A DNA stretch of 64,000 bases from Siphonodentalium dalli (GCA_032622095.1 CP136062.1:132945282-133009281), one strand, 5' to 3'. Positions 1 to 12,302 are shown, counted from the first letter of the stretch. Program-made: numbers and translations. The notes: generated by a model not told the origin, from the letters alone.

Positions 1-1245
1 ATATTTTTATCTAAGATTTACTAGTAAGTCAAGTCTCAAGACAAGTTCAAAATTTGCATGATCATCTCGTGCAGTCGTGACCCGTGGTCACCGCACTAGT
101 ATCAAGCATTAAGTTAACAACTGATACAGACTACAGTGCTTAAGCAGGTACACATTTCAGTTCAGTTTGATTCTTCAAAGGTAAATAAGTACTAATAGTA
201 TGGTGAAATCTAGAAATGAAACTTGACATCTATGGCCCCCATCATGATCATCGGGCCCATGGAAATTGGAATGGATTAGATTTATTATATCCCGTGGTTC
301 TGTTCGGAGTGCTGAGTAGAATACAGCCAAATCAAATAATAACTAACACCTTTCGGCACGACTCGGGGGATCTTCAATAGTGGGGTCAGTCACTGAGTCA
401 GACAAATTCTCACTTGGCAACTGACATTTTTTTTCAGAACGAACAACTCGATCAAGTCCAACTCGAACTTCGAAGACGAAGGCATACTTCGAGTTTCAGT
501 AATTTACAAATTATGGGCCTCCAGCATTTCATTTACGCTCATGTCTATTTTTAATCGAGTTGTTTTAATGTTTAGTAGAACCACATACAGCTACACATGA
601 GTCATGGACATGAGGGCTTGAGTAATTCGCATTTCAGAATTTCGAGGTATTTACAAATTATCACTATGGCGATCAAGTAACTTCCCCAAGTTAACACAAA
701 TTTACTCACCTTTTTGTCCCATATCTGCAATGGTTTGCTGCCGATGCTATAAAGTATCGACAAAAATCCACTTTGAAACGTATTTTTGAACATCTTGATA
801 TCTAGAATGTGTTGTTTATGTCTAAGTCCAACGCATAAAACGTTGCTGTTCGCCGACAAAGGTCTGCTTTGCTCGATCTTCCAGTTGTCAAGTGAGAACT
901 GCTGCCTGTGTCGCCTTTCTAACCACGTTGTCAAGGACCACTCACAACCGCGTATGTATACACGTTGCTATGCTGGATGGCGTTTAAATATGTATATCAT
1001 TCAAATTAGTTTATTCATATTAGAAACCACTACATATAATAAATGTCTATTTTAATATCACAGAAATCATACGGTTTAATAAAGTTTTGGGAGTCAGTTG
1101 TAAAATCACCCGAGAACTATTTCTTTGAAGTTTTACTTCATGACTATATGAACTTCCGGGTTAGAGGAAGGCAGAATTGACCTTTAGTTACTTAGCGATA
1201 GTAGCATGCCCAAGGAGATGCCTGTCATCTCGTGAATGACTGACA
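1..1245. repeat. Left copy of a >1.2-kb terminal direct duplication
   Basis: This segment matches 62820-64000 in the same orientation almost base for base. The alignment offset is 62819 at the left edge and 62755 from about position 790 onward, because the left copy has a net 64 extra bases. The largest difference is roughly 70 bases present only here, near 210-285. Smaller indels and single substitutions also occur, for example ttgatatctag here and ttgataactag in the right copy. Both window edges cut the duplication, so its full length is unknown. It carries an intact CFAP20 exon 1 (710-793). Confidence 0.93.
710..793 (-). CDS. CFAP20: CFAP20 first coding exon, second copy
   Basis: This is a duplicate of the CFAP20 first coding exon at 63465-63548. 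It encodes the same 28 residues, from MFKNTFQSG to LQIWDKK, and ends at an AAG|gtgagt splice donor. The remaining exons would lie left of position 1 and are not in the window. The exon is undamaged, so this is either the start of a second functional gene copy or the other allele placed here by assembly. The open frame continues upstream to an ATG at 934, but the conserved family start is MFKNTF and the upstream stretch is probably 5' UTR. The 5' UTR differs from the right copy by at least one base. Confidence 0.88.
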
Positions 1246-1490
1246 CACCTCTGTACAGGTGTGTACAATTGTAAACAATGCCACATGTGGCTCGGTTCTG
1301 AATCTTCCGATACCACACCATACAATGCTCATACACAATTAACTTTCTTGTTATACGCCAGATTTTTTTTTTAATGGGACTTATTATCATGTACGTTCAG
1401 CCAGATAAATGAACGTAGGCCTACTTTGTACGTTTGCTTTTTTTTTTGTTCCGGTGATAACTTAATTTAGACTTTAGTTTAGTATGACTG
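1246..1490. other. Intergenic DNA upstream of the CFAP20 exon 1 copy
   Basis: No gene is seen. If the duplication continues past the window edge, this stretch should match sequence to the right of position 64000. Confidence 0.5.
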
Positions 1491-2934
1491 AGGGCCCCTC
1501 CCCCCCCCCATTTTCGTACGCCGGATTCGACCCATTTTGGACCCGTACGCCGGATTCAAGACACAAATTAAGCTGGATTCCGGATTCATGTATTTATATA
1601 AACGGATTCCATTTCGGTGAATTAAATATTGCGATTTGGTTCCTCATTTGGTCATAGGGGCCTATTCATAATACCGGTAGATCATAATATCATGAATTTT
1701 ATATGGGATCCAATCTGATGCACACTCTTTTTGGACTTAGTCCGTATATATTCGTTTGGTATTTGGGTTTTAATTTAGTATTTGGGTTTTCTAACACAGA
1801 GTGCAGGCCGAGACCACGTGTTCGGTGACCGCCGGCCAATTTCCGCTATAGGCTATAGAATAGGGTCCCCCTTTTTTGTTGGGATTTCCTTCCATGTGCG
1901 TCCCCATGTGAGGGCATTGGTAAGTCCAAACTGGTTTTACTGGGATTACTGATCCGGTGCAGGTTGGGTTCGAGTTTGGAGTCCACCCGAGGGTTTTACA
2001 TGTGTTATCACATCGGGGTATTAAAGGTACTCAATCCGATAAAACTCCTCTCAATTATTATTTCAATGGCTTCGGGCGTCAAAAATATTTGATTCGAGTC
2101 GAGGAAGTCACCCATCAAAGCTCAGATCTATTTGTTAGATATCGATTTTAGAAATCTATTATTTTTCATTATCGGGAATTCTTTCTGGCCCAGATGACAG
2201 TCAAAATTTCGTTATTATTACCACTTGATTATAGAGTTATCCATCCTTGTCTGTTTGAATAGAGTTTTGGCGTAAAATCTCGAGCAGGTTACCAAATTGA
2301 CGGCAGTTATTAGTAGGGCCTACTCATCTCGAGCAATTAACAAATTTCAAAAATCAATATCTAATAACTCTGAGCTTTGTTTGATGGGTTCCTCGACTCG
2401 AATCAAATATTTTGTTACCCCCAAAGCCAAAGAAATAGTAATATTGGACCCTCTGATCGGATTGTTGTTGTTGGAATCTGTTGAGATGGGAACCCTCTTT
2501 ACGGATTGAGTACCTTTAATTCTGGGTCAATATATCACGCCCACATAAAGAGCGTTTAATTTATTAGTTTTTACTAGGGAATGTGATAGATCCGTTAATC
2601 CAAGGAAGTCTAGACGCATATTCTATACCTTTGTTACTCTTATCCTAATAGTTTGTAAACTGCCGCAAGGTAGACTGCTCTGGACCTCATTGGTGAAGCT
2701 TCCACTACCGGGGTTCAAGACGGGGGTGCCTTTATATGTGGGACCTGCTCATATATTATGGGTATCACAAAACTAATCTATAATATCATGTAAACTGGAC
2801 GTGAAATCGGTAGGCGGCCCGTAGGCCTATTTGTTTCTTAAACTGGATTCCGGATTCCAGGGTCAATTTGAAGCTAGATTCCAGCTTCATTTTAAAACTG
2901 GATTCCGGACTCAATGGGGGAGGGGAGGGGCCCT
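1491..2934. mobile_element. hAT-like non-autonomous element with GC-rich terminal inverted repeats
   Basis: The element starts AGGGCCCCTCCCC and ends in the inverse, GGGGAGGGGCCCT. It is flanked by 8-bp direct repeats TATGACTG (1483-1490) and CATGACTG (2935-2942), which differ at one base. An 8-bp duplication fits the hAT superfamily. Subterminal regions repeat a 'ctggattccggattc' motif in both orientations. No transposase is visible. A separate TTAA-flanked MITE (2025-2515) has inserted inside it. Confidence 0.65.
2025..2515. mobile_element. TTAA-flanked MITE, copy 1
   Basis: The element is bounded by TTAA at 2021-2024 and 2516-2519. Its terminal inverted repeats read AGGTACTCAATCCG and CGGATTGAGTACCT, with longer imperfect inverted arms inside. 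The same family occurs twice more at 50029-50981. TTAA target duplication is characteristic of piggyBac-type insertion. It has no coding capacity and is nested in the element at 1491-2934. Confidence 0.85.
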
Positions 2935-2942
2935 CATGACTG

Positions 2943-5744
2943 CATATGTTCAAACTGAATGGAATTAAATTTGGTATGTGGCTGTATAGTCCAGTGCATT
3001 TATGGTTTATTCACCTCAAAATAATTGCAACACAAAGTTTCTCAGTGGTAATAAGTACTTTAACCCATCACAAATAATATACTAAAAATCAACAAGAATC
3101 AAGAAATGCGAAATTGATGAATTTTGTGAAATAAATTTGTCAAAATTTGGTAAAATACTCATTTTATAGATTTTTAAGGATGTTTATAAAAAAACTTCCT
3201 TTCACATGTCCTTCCATTTATATAACCATTTTGTAGAGGGCACAATTCTGATTATAGAACAGAAAACCTTTCCTAGATACGTTCAGTATTTTTTGAGTTA
3301 TGTGCCTCCAAAATTTGGAGTTTGTCTAATTTCGGAGGCTCAATTTCTCAAAATTAGTTAAAATCCATTTTTTATGGTATTGTATTTAAAAAAAAAAAAA
3401 AAATGAAGGGATTCCTTGTTAATTAGTCATTTCCTCTCTAGGTTGTGCACAAAATATGATTTCTTTATGCATCTAGCTATGATTGAGAGGACAAAAATAT
3501 TCTTAAACAAAATGTGTGTTCCATCATTGTATGGACAGCCAAATTTGCCTGTGGTCCAGAACCGGTGTTCTGCTTAATAAGTACGTCCTGCCAGATAAGT
3601 CAATATTTCTAATAATAGTAACGTGGATGTATAGCCCCGCCCTCGGAGAAATATCGCTGCAATTACGACATGGTCGTTTGGCGTTGCCTAGTCAATAAAT
3701 TTGTAGTGTATGACGTACTACGCACACCATATCGAAAAAATGCTTCCGTGATCTGATTTTTGAAACGTTTTTACGCGAATAAAGGTTTAAAATCAACTCC
3801 CCGGGCAAATTTCTTCGTATTGGGGACAGGGAATGTGTTTATACATATGGCATCGCTGTTGATAAGAATAAATTCACATTTATGCAATGACTAGACCTAC
3901 CCTAACTTATGATGTCGATTAATAAATATGGCCCATCGATTGCTAATTATGGCAAAATAATTAAATGCTTCTGAGAATTTAGCATTGAATGAGAAAACAA
4001 AGGTTATTACCCCCCCACCCCCCACCACCACCACCATTGTTGATAACTACTGTATTTTTGGCTATATTACATTCTTTGAATGGTCGTATAGGCTATAGGC
4101 TATATTAGCCTATATATAATTATCACGATAACCCCTTCGGTGGCTACATGCATCACAATGAATGTGCATTGATACACAGGAAGAATCACAACCAGTTTTG
4201 AATACGTTACTAAAATGCTTTAACAAATTCGTAACAATGGATTGGTCAAGTACGCTTACAAGTATTAAAGATCCTCCAGAGTTTGATACCGCGCGCTCTG
4301 TAGTCTATTATACTATACAATCCACGGAAACATGCGAATTTCACTGAATCAACCACAACATAATCACAAACTTTGAGTTGGTGGTTATATACTGATGCTG
4401 CTCGTAGTTATATATGAGAGCACACATATCAATATATATAGTGTAGGGCCTACTATATTTGCATTCTTGGCAGCTATAGTGTAAACCATCGATCGAATCT
4501 CCAATAAAGAGCAACCGAGGCGACATCGTGCGAAAAAAAAGTCACTCAACCATGTTCGGTAGCATGCCTACACCTATATATGTATGGATCCCATGCAAAA
4601 TATCCCCTATTCATTTCGTTAACTCCGTGTTTGTGTGACTGTCTGCTGTGGCAGGTGGTTAAGCGTGCCTGTATATAGGCCTTCGCATCCACAAATCCCA
4701 GCCTATATTAGGAATTGATAAGTTGTATATACATCGTTGGTGGATAAACTATATACGTATATGTCTGAGGGATGAACCATTTATATCAGAATCGCGATAA
4801 AGGTTATACGGTGAGCAAACTTATATTTAAAACATATTTAGGCCCTATACATGAACGTGTCTAGAATGTTTCCGTTTTGGTGCAAAAAACTTGGAATTTC
4901 TAAATGCACCACCTTTGATCGAACCAAAATAATTCTCAAAATTGAAGAAAAGCTATATAATTGCACAATGCTATGGCCACATATTGGAAATTTATAATCG
5001 CTAACTGCACACAAACCTATTAGTGTATTGGACTTCAAAGTTCAAACTGTTGATTTTTTTCACCAAAGTGGGAAGGGGAGACACCACGACCCCGTCCCGT
5101 GTCAACGCGTCCGTGCATATACATAACTGATATCGTCAATGCTACTGCATTTTCTCCCCCGCCGCATGCAGCACAAGTTACATGCATGGGGAGGGGGGGG
5201 GGGGGGTCTGTGCTAAATTAATTACTGCATGTTCAACTCAATTGCAGAACATTCTGCAAATAAAATATTGTTTGTATGAATTTATGCGTGGGAAAACGAA
5301 ATACCATTTACGAAAGTAAGTTCTATATGCATTTCTACCCCGCCCCATTTCCACAGAAGAATGCCCATTGCATCAATTTCGAGTAGTGGTTTGGACGACC
5401 CAAGTTCGTCAGTTCTATGTTCTTGTTGTTTTACCAAGAACTCAACGAACCAACAATCGAGTATTCAATAAAAGAGAATTAAACAGCAGGAGGTAGTACC
5501 ATGCCTCTTGGAAACTAGTGACACAAGATTATTTACTGCAGATGTCACTTCCTAAAGAAATGAACTGGAAAATATTTCATTTGACTATACTAAGTTATTA
5601 TAAGTGAGCAATTACTGGTAGCGTGATAAAAAAAATCCCAGACAAAAGAATTTTGCTAATATAAAATATTATCACCTGAGCGCATATTTAGGCCTATGTC
5701 AGAGATAAGCACCTTGAAATTGGAGTTTTCTTTAGTAAAATTAT
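2943..5744. other. Intergenic, no gene recognised
   Basis: AT-rich sequence with simple tracts: poly-A near 3388, CCA/CCCC near 4010-4035 and poly-G near 5190-5206. Around 4640-4700 a weak tRNA-like A-box (TGGCAGGTGGTTAAGCGT) is followed by a poor B-box, perhaps an old SINE fragment. Only short unconvincing ORFs are present. Confidence 0.5.
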
Positions 5745-5799
5745 CTAACTCAAGTTAGAACTCTGACATATATTAATAAAAACTTTTTGTCTGTCTAGA

Positions 5800-6420
5800 C
5801 GACCAAATGGCTGGACCATTGGTGCTAAAAAATGTACACATGGGTCAATTGACCCGGGGAGTGTCATGGGATTGCTGCCATTGACATCAGATGTCTTAAA
5901 AGGACAATAATAATTAATTATACACCCAAAATGGTCGGAATTTTGTAATAAAGATTGCTTCGCATGGGTCAATTGACACGAGATAGGTGTTGTTAACATC
6001 TGATTCAGACGACTTAAAGGGGCATAAACAATTCTAATTTAAAAAATGAATCATATACACAAAATGGTTAGACTCTGGTTGCTGGAAATTGGTATACAGG
6101 GGTAAATTCACCCGGGCAAACTTAAAGGGGAACTTATAGACTATATTATAGAGATGAGCAATTCTTATCAGCTTAAACAATATGTAGTAAAATTGGTACA
6201 CATGGGATCCCATGACTAGGGGAATGTCATGGGATTGGCGCCTTGGACATCAGATGACATAAAGGGATGTTTGTAAATTATGTTAACATAGCTTATCAAT
6301 TAAAAACATTTATCATCTCAGAAGATATATGGGAAAATTGGTACAGAGATAAATTGGGCGTGTCATGGGATAGGTGCCGTTGACCTCAGATGACTCAAAG
6401 AAGTACTAATAATTAGCAAT
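5800..6420. repeat. Degenerate tandem repeat, units of roughly 130-150 bp
   Basis: The phrases 'cacatgggtcaattgacccg', 'gtgtcatgggattg' and 'ttgacatcagatg' recur in order near 5830, 5960, 6100, 6200 and 6340, separated by variable AT-rich sequence. The copies are strongly diverged. The ORFs in this stretch come from the repeat and are not genes. Confidence 0.6.
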
Positions 6421-7227
6421 AAAGAGCGTTTATTATCAACTTAAAAGTAGAGGTAAATTTATCCAGAGTTTCATGCAATATATATGTGATGCTTATCTCA
6501 GGTGACTAATAAATAGTTTAAATGACTGGAGGGGGCACTAATAATGTGTTCATTATTTACCTGAGCAATGCCAGGTACCCTATCTAGTAATTGATACAGA
6601 TATGATGGACTTATTTTTTGTATGGTGGAATGATTAGGTCCCGCGCTGACAGCACCCCTCCTCTCGTGCAAGTTTCCTCACCAAGCAGGTACTCACTGTC
6701 TGATGGCTCTATTTTCATATTATTGTGAAGTGCATCATTGATCTACCATTTAGTAAAGGTATCCCACAAATTTGTCATAAATGTACTTCAAAGCTTCAAA
6801 TATATTACTGTATGCAGACATCTATCCAATTATTGGAGATCCTAACACAGGCTTGTCTTTCAACACACAATTGATACAAACGCTTGCCATTCAAGGCACA
6901 TATCTAAATTATTGTTCCTTCAATACATTGAAACTCCACAAGTACAACAGGGCATCAGATGAATATTTAAACTAAACTGTTTTAAAAATGGAAAGATTCT
7001 TTGCAAACTTCAAGCTTCTGTTGGCCCATCAGAGGAGATACTGTAGGGAATCTTTTTGACCAAACCACTTTGATTTGAAATGGAAGTGTGCGACTAAAAT
7101 ATTGTAATCTGTGGGTAACATCAGGTGTGGTTTCTTCACTGCTTCAAGATTGCTGACTAATATTGATTTGAATTTATAGATATTGGGATGAAATATCTCC
7201 AAATATTGACAGTAGAATTCTTGTCTA
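6421..7227. other. Intergenic, no gene recognised
   Basis: AT-rich unique-looking sequence. A 64-residue ORF at 6781-6975 has no recognisable motif and no supporting splice or start context. Confidence 0.5.
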
Positions 7228-7741
7228 TCTCATATATATTTTGAAGACCTCTGTTTGTTTGTTTGTTTGTTTGTTTGTCTGTCTGTCTGTCATTGATACA
7301 AATCTACGATTCTCGACCGATCGGGACGAAACTTGGTACGTGTGTGTAGTTTGACCGGGCGGTGAACGTTGTCGTATTGGCGAGCCCGTGCGGCGCCCGT
7401 GCAGCGCATGCGCAGACGAGATCTCGGAAACGGGTGGAGCTATCGACTTCAAATTTGCTATGTGAATGTATCTTGCCCCGGATGCGAATTTTATCGGGTC
7501 GCCGAGCCCGTGCGACACCAGCTTCGCGCATGCGCAGACGAGATCTCGGAAACGGGTGGAGCTATCGACTTGAAATTTGGTATGTGAATGTATCTTGCCC
7601 CGGATACGAATTTTATCGGGTCGCCGAGCCCGTGCGACGCCAGCTTCGCGCATGCGCAGACCAGATCTCGGAAACGGGTAGAGCTATCGACTTGAAATTT
7701 GGTTTTTGAATAGCCCGGACAACGTCGGGCTCATCGGCTAG
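7228..7741 (+). mobile_element. Helitron-like element, array copy 1
   Basis: The element starts TCTCATATATATTTTGAAG after a host A and ends in the hairpin AGCCCG...CGGGCT followed by CATCGGCTAG. The TC start, the 3' hairpin and the CTAG end match Helitron termini. The body holds a TTTG/TCTG microsatellite and about two and a half units of a roughly 121-bp GC-rich minisatellite. There is no Rep/helicase, so it is non-autonomous. It runs directly into the next copy as CTAG|TCTC. Confidence 0.82.
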
Positions 7742-8890
7742 TCTCCTATATATTTTGATACAATCTGTATTCGAGAGATAACCCACATCCTCCGGACCTC
7801 AATGATATGATCGTGAATGAGTATTGATATACCCCACTAAACTTTGACAATCACCAGTAATGGTGTGTAGATAATTTACATATCTCTCCTATTATTTTGA
7901 TACAATCTATCTAATTTACATATCTCTCTTATATAACTTGATACAATCTATCTGTTTGTCTGTCATTTATACAAATCTACGATTCTCCACCGATCGAGAC
8001 CAAACTTCCTATCTAGGGGTAAAATCCCACGGACACGGTCGTTGTCGTATTGGCGACCCCGTGCGACGCCCGTGCAGCGCATGCGCAGACGAGATCTCGG
8101 AAACGGGTGGAGCTATCGACTTGAAATTTGCTATGTGAATGTATCTTGTCCCGGATACGAATTTTATCGGGTCGCCGAGCCCGTGCGACGCCAGCTTCGC
8201 GCATGCGCAGACCAGATATCGGAAACGGGTGGAGCTATCGACTTGAAATTTGGTATGGGAATGTATCTTGCCCCGGATACGAATTTTATCGGGTCGCCGA
8301 GCCCGTGCGACGCCAGCTTCGCGCATGCGCAGACCAGATCTCGGAAACGGGTGGAGCTATCGACTTGAAATTTGGTTTTTGAATAGCTATCGACTTGAAA
8401 TTTGATTTTTGAATAGCCCGTCGGGCTCATCGGCTAGTCTCATATATATTTTGAAGACCTCTGTTTGTCTGTCTGTATGTATGTCATTTATACAAATCTA
8501 CGATTCTCGACCGATCGGGACGAAACTTGGTACGTGTGTGTAGTTTGACCAGGCGGTCGTCGTTGTCGTATTGGTGAGCCCGTGCGACGCACGTGCAGCG
8601 CATGCGCAGACGAGATCTCGGAAACGGGTGGAGCTATCGACTTGAAATTTGCTATTTGAATGTATCTTGCCCCGGATACGAATTTTATCGGGTCGCCGAG
8701 CCCGTGCGACGCCAGCTACGCGCATGCGCAGACGAGATCTCGGAAACGGGTGGAGCTATCGACTTGAAATTTGGTATGTGAATGTATCTTGCCCCGGATA
8801 CGAATTTTATCGGGTCACCGAGCCCGTGCGACGCCAGCTTCGCGCATGCGCAGACCAGATCTCGGAAACGGGTAGAGCTATCGACTTGAA
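7380..8890 (+). repeat. 121-bp GC-rich minisatellite inside the Helitron array
   Basis: About nine units are spread over the three Helitron-like copies. Each contains GCGCATGCGCAGA, then GATCTCGGAAACGGGT, AGCTATCGACTTGAAATTT and CCCCGGATACGAATTTTATC. The units are highly similar and much richer in GC and CpG than the surroundings. They create long overlapping ORFs on both strands that are artefacts of the repeat. Confidence 0.88.
7742..8437 (+). mobile_element. Helitron-like element, array copy 2
   Basis: This copy begins immediately after copy 1 with TCTCCTATATATTTTGATAC and ends in a shortened hairpin (agcccgtcgggct) followed by CATCGGCTAG. Its 5' part is longer than in the neighbours, with a duplicated 'ttgatacaatctatct' segment at about 7890-7955. 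Its 3' part repeats 'agctatcgacttgaaattt'. It carries three of the 121-bp units. Confidence 0.8.
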
Positions 8891-8935
8891 ATTTGGTTTT
8901 TGAATAGCCCGAACAACGTCGGGCTCATCGGCTAG
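8438..8935 (+). mobile_element. Helitron-like element, array copy 3
   Basis: This copy starts TCTCATATATATTTTGAAG, like copy 1, and ends with hairpin AGCCCGAACAACGTCGGGCT and CATCGGCTAG before a host T. The array as a whole is therefore flanked by A on the left (7227) and T on the right (8936), the usual Helitron AT target. It carries three units of the 121-bp minisatellite. Confidence 0.82.
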
Positions 8936-10760
8936 TAGGCTCTATAAAAACTGGTAATTTAGTAACACAGCTGGGGGATAATACAAATGGAAACACTTTA
9001 GAAATGACCTATTGAAAGATGCAATTGCCCACATGCCTGTAAATATATTCATTATTGACTGAATGTAATGCAGAACCGCATGCACTGTATCTGTAATTGA
9101 TAAACATCTTGCAATGGTTATTTCATTTATAACACTGGTTATACATTTTGGTATATCTTAAAAGGATAAGATATAAAAATGTCGTTTCATCTCATCGATA
9201 GAGGCAATATTATTTTCATCTCATGCATCCATGAAATGTTGGAAGGTCTTCTCCCCAACTGTTTTCAGAGGCCATATATCCAGGACAATGGAGAGAGAGA
9301 AAGAGAAATACTGTCAAAAATTTTATTCAAATTCGGGAAAAGTCCATAACAACAATATCTAATATGTGCTCTATAGTAGTACATACATGTATATATTAAA
9401 GTATGGAGCTTCAAAGATAAAATGAGAGTTGCACAAAATATTGTATTTAAGAAATGAATAACACACACACAAACCCACTGCATTCATTTCTTTATTTATA
9501 TAGCTTTTTTATTGTTTATTCCCATAAACGAGACCAAAATCACCAACCAAATAAAGTTAAAATTTGTGGCCAATTTGGTCCAACAGTTTAACCTGAAGTA
9601 GGAACATATGCCATTATGGACTGTTGGTTTAAAAACATACATGAGGGAAAAATAAACCAAACTATGAGAACAATTCTAACCTATTTTTTATGTGAACATC
9701 TAATCTACAACTAATGTTATACCAGGCATGAAATTTTCAACTGTTTAAATTTTGATCAAATAGGGGGTCAAAACTCCACACTCCTTCCCTGTTGCCTCCA
9801 ACATTTCCCCCACCCAGGCTTCCTAGAAATCAATATTATTATACCAGTACCAAACAGGATAGAGAGCTAATCTCTTATCTCTGCCCCTATTAGAACATAT
9901 GTGAATCCCCATCTATGAGATCGATTCATCTAGTAATATCAATATACCCCCACTATCCAATAGGGTATGATTTCACCTGGATAAGTGGTGGTTAACAAAA
10001 TAATATTGGGACAGCCAAGTCTGTATTTAGAGTGTCTGACCTCTGAAGAATGAGGTCCACAAAAGGTGAATTTAATGAGTCATGACACTATTCCCCCAAG
10101 GTGGAATAGCACAACGTATTCACCCTCTGGGGATATCATTTCCTAACGAGAGGCCAATCACGACCGACAGATGTTTAACCCATACCTTGGCGATAGCGAT
10201 TAGCTATAACTGATAATTGGTCTAAGATATGATCACAGTAATACATATATCAGTACTTAAACTTAAAATCAAAAGCTCAAATAATTTGTCTTAAGAAGGG
10301 GTTAAAGTATTTGGGGTGGGGGAGGAGTCTATTTAAATCTCATAACTCTGTCCCTATTCACACAATGACCTCTCACTGTGAGATCCAATGGTTTAGCCAT
10401 TAATAAATTTGACAGATAGGATAAACAATTATCCAGCCAGCAGATTGTTTGTCTTTACCTTCATACAACCACCCCTAGAGCTTTGTAACATATGTCACCA
10501 CTTAATTAATAACAGATTTCGCTTGGAATGACATCTATTAAAGGTACTCTCATATACTCTGGATATTGGATGTTCACATGGCAATTTATTGCTATCATTA
10601 TATTACATGCAACTATTGCAATAAAATCTTCATATCTTCAATAAAGGACATCACACCTAATTAATGGTATACAACTAAAACAAATTAGTGTCAATGAAAT
10701 ATTTTTTTTTTAATTAAATATTTTTTTATTATTTAATATAAAAGTTTTTTAATATTTTTT
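8936..10760. other. Intergenic with fragments of a dispersed repeat
   Basis: No gene is recognised. About 9830-10160 shares phrases with 48830-49460, including 'aataatattgggacagccaag' and a palindromic stretch ending 'attcaccctctgggga'. A GA-rich tract lies near 9288-9305. The last 80 bases are poly-T/A rich. Confidence 0.55.
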
Positions 10761-10767
10761 GCGTGTT

Positions 10768-11185
10768 AAATTGAGCGAGGAAATTCAATCTATAAAAGGG
10801 TCATAACTCCTTTAAAATAAATCGAATCAAACCCAAATTCGAACTTGATCTGTATTTTGGGCTGACAATCTCACATACCAAATTTGGTGTCAATTAGTTA
10901 TGGCAGCATGTGTAAATTCTGAGTAAAAAAGGGCCATAACCAGCCCAAACTGCAAAAAAAAAAAACTCGAATCAAACCCATATTCGAACTCGAACTGTAT
11001 TTTGGGCTGAGAAACCTATATACAAAACTTGGTTCCGATCAAATAGAAAATGTTAGAGCTATCGCATTATGCCTAAAGTGTCTACGGACGGACAGACAGA
11101 TGGATGTACAGATGGATAGATGAACGACGAGTGGTCAATCCGGACATTGACACTATGTGTACCATACTATGGTATAGGTACACAT
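10768..11185 (+). repeat. Dispersed degenerate repeat, family A, copy 1
   Basis: Two imperfect units carry 'cataactcc', 'atcaaaccca(t)attcgaact', 'gatctgtattttgggctga' and 'acaaaa(t)ttggttc'. A GGAC/GACAGATGGAT-rich tail follows, then 'ggtcaatccggaca' and a hairpin (TACCATACTATGGTA, about 11160-11176). Family A recurs at 11745-12298 and inverted at 44225-44700. It is non-coding. Confidence 0.75.
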
Positions 11186-11744
11186 AAAAAGTTTTATCTC
11201 ATGCAGAGTACAAGAAAAATGTATCAAAGTTCAAACCTGTTGTGCCTTTTTAATATTTCTATTCACATTTGTAATCAATTGAAATCAATGTCGAAAAAAC
11301 TTTCCATTAATATCTAAATAAAACAAACTAGACCTACAGTTCTAAAAGTGTTTTTAATAATTATTTTGTTCTCATAGACTGACACAGAGCTCTCAAGTTT
11401 TAAAAAATTTGAAAACCAAAGTTGTCTTCCCATGCAACCAACAAATCTACTAAACACAATCACATTATTAACCCCCAATAGTAATGCTATTAAACAATAA
11501 AACCAGATTATGCCTTTAAGATGAAATTTAAATAACCATGCATATAAAATATAAAAGCATAAACATTCCATCAATGATATCTCATCATATGGCCAACACA
11601 TCTGCTAGCAGTTAATTAACTCAATGCAAGAGAGAGTCATTGTCACTTTATACTATCTCTGTTGCTCAATGTGAGAAGACAACTTCATGGCATTGTAAAC
11701 CTGATTTATTAGATTCTACCTGGACAGTGCAAACTGTGTATCTT
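11186..11744. other. Intergenic, no gene recognised
   Basis: AT-rich sequence with a 95-residue hydrophobic minus-strand ORF (11314-11601) that has no start context or homology I recognise. I treat it as chance. Confidence 0.45.
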
Positions 11745-12298
11745 TGATATATTTTAGAGATGAATAAAATAATCAAAGGGTCATAACGCCCGCCATTAAA
11801 TAATATCGGATCAAACCCATATTCGAACTCGATCTGTATTTTGAGTTGAGAAACTCACATACAAAATTTGGTTTCTATCAGTTGGAATATGGTTGATTTA
11901 TCGAAGCATGCATGAATTCTATGTCAAAGGGCCATAACTCCATTAAAAAATATCGGATCAAACCCATATTCGAACTAGATATGTATTTTGGGCTAAGAAA
12001 CTCGCATACCAGATTTGGTGACGGTCAGATAATTTTGTTTTGAGTTATGGCAGCATGCATGAATTCTAAGTCGAAAAATGGCCATAACTCCATAAAAAAA
12101 AATCTGATCAAACCCATATTCGAACTTGATCTGTATTTGGTGCTGAGAAATTCATATACAAAATTTGGTTCTGATCAGATAGAATATATTTCAGTTATCG
12201 CACCATGCGTAAAGTGTCTACAGACAGACGGACTAACGACGAGTGGTCAATCCGGACAACGACACTATGTTTACCATACTATGGTATGGGTAAACATA
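11745..12298 (+). repeat. Dispersed degenerate repeat, family A, copy 2
   Basis: Three imperfect units share the family A phrases. They are followed by 'cagacagacggactaacgacgagtggtcaatc'-type sequence and a terminal hairpin (TTACCATACTATGGTATGGGTAA, about 12270-12292). It abuts a family B element that begins within about ten bases. Confidence 0.75.
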
Positions 12299-12302
12299 AT
12301 AT

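Noticed and set aside
786-1055. 89-residue plus-strand ORF over CFAP20 exon 1, repeated at 63541-63810
   Set aside because: It is antisense to a strongly conserved coding exon, so its preservation is explained by CFAP20 and by the duplication.
4640-4700. tRNA-like A-box and weak B-box
   Set aside because: No cloverleaf can be drawn and the B-box is poor. At most an old SINE fragment.
7225-8903. Many overlapping ORFs on both strands, 62-142 residues, with shared arginine-rich peptides
   Set aside because: They are translations of the 121-bp Helitron minisatellite in several frames. No start context, splice sites or known domain.
7304-8903. CRISPR-like regular repeat array
   Set aside because: Units are contiguous 121-bp minisatellite copies without unique spacers, inside Helitron-like termini, in a eukaryotic genome.
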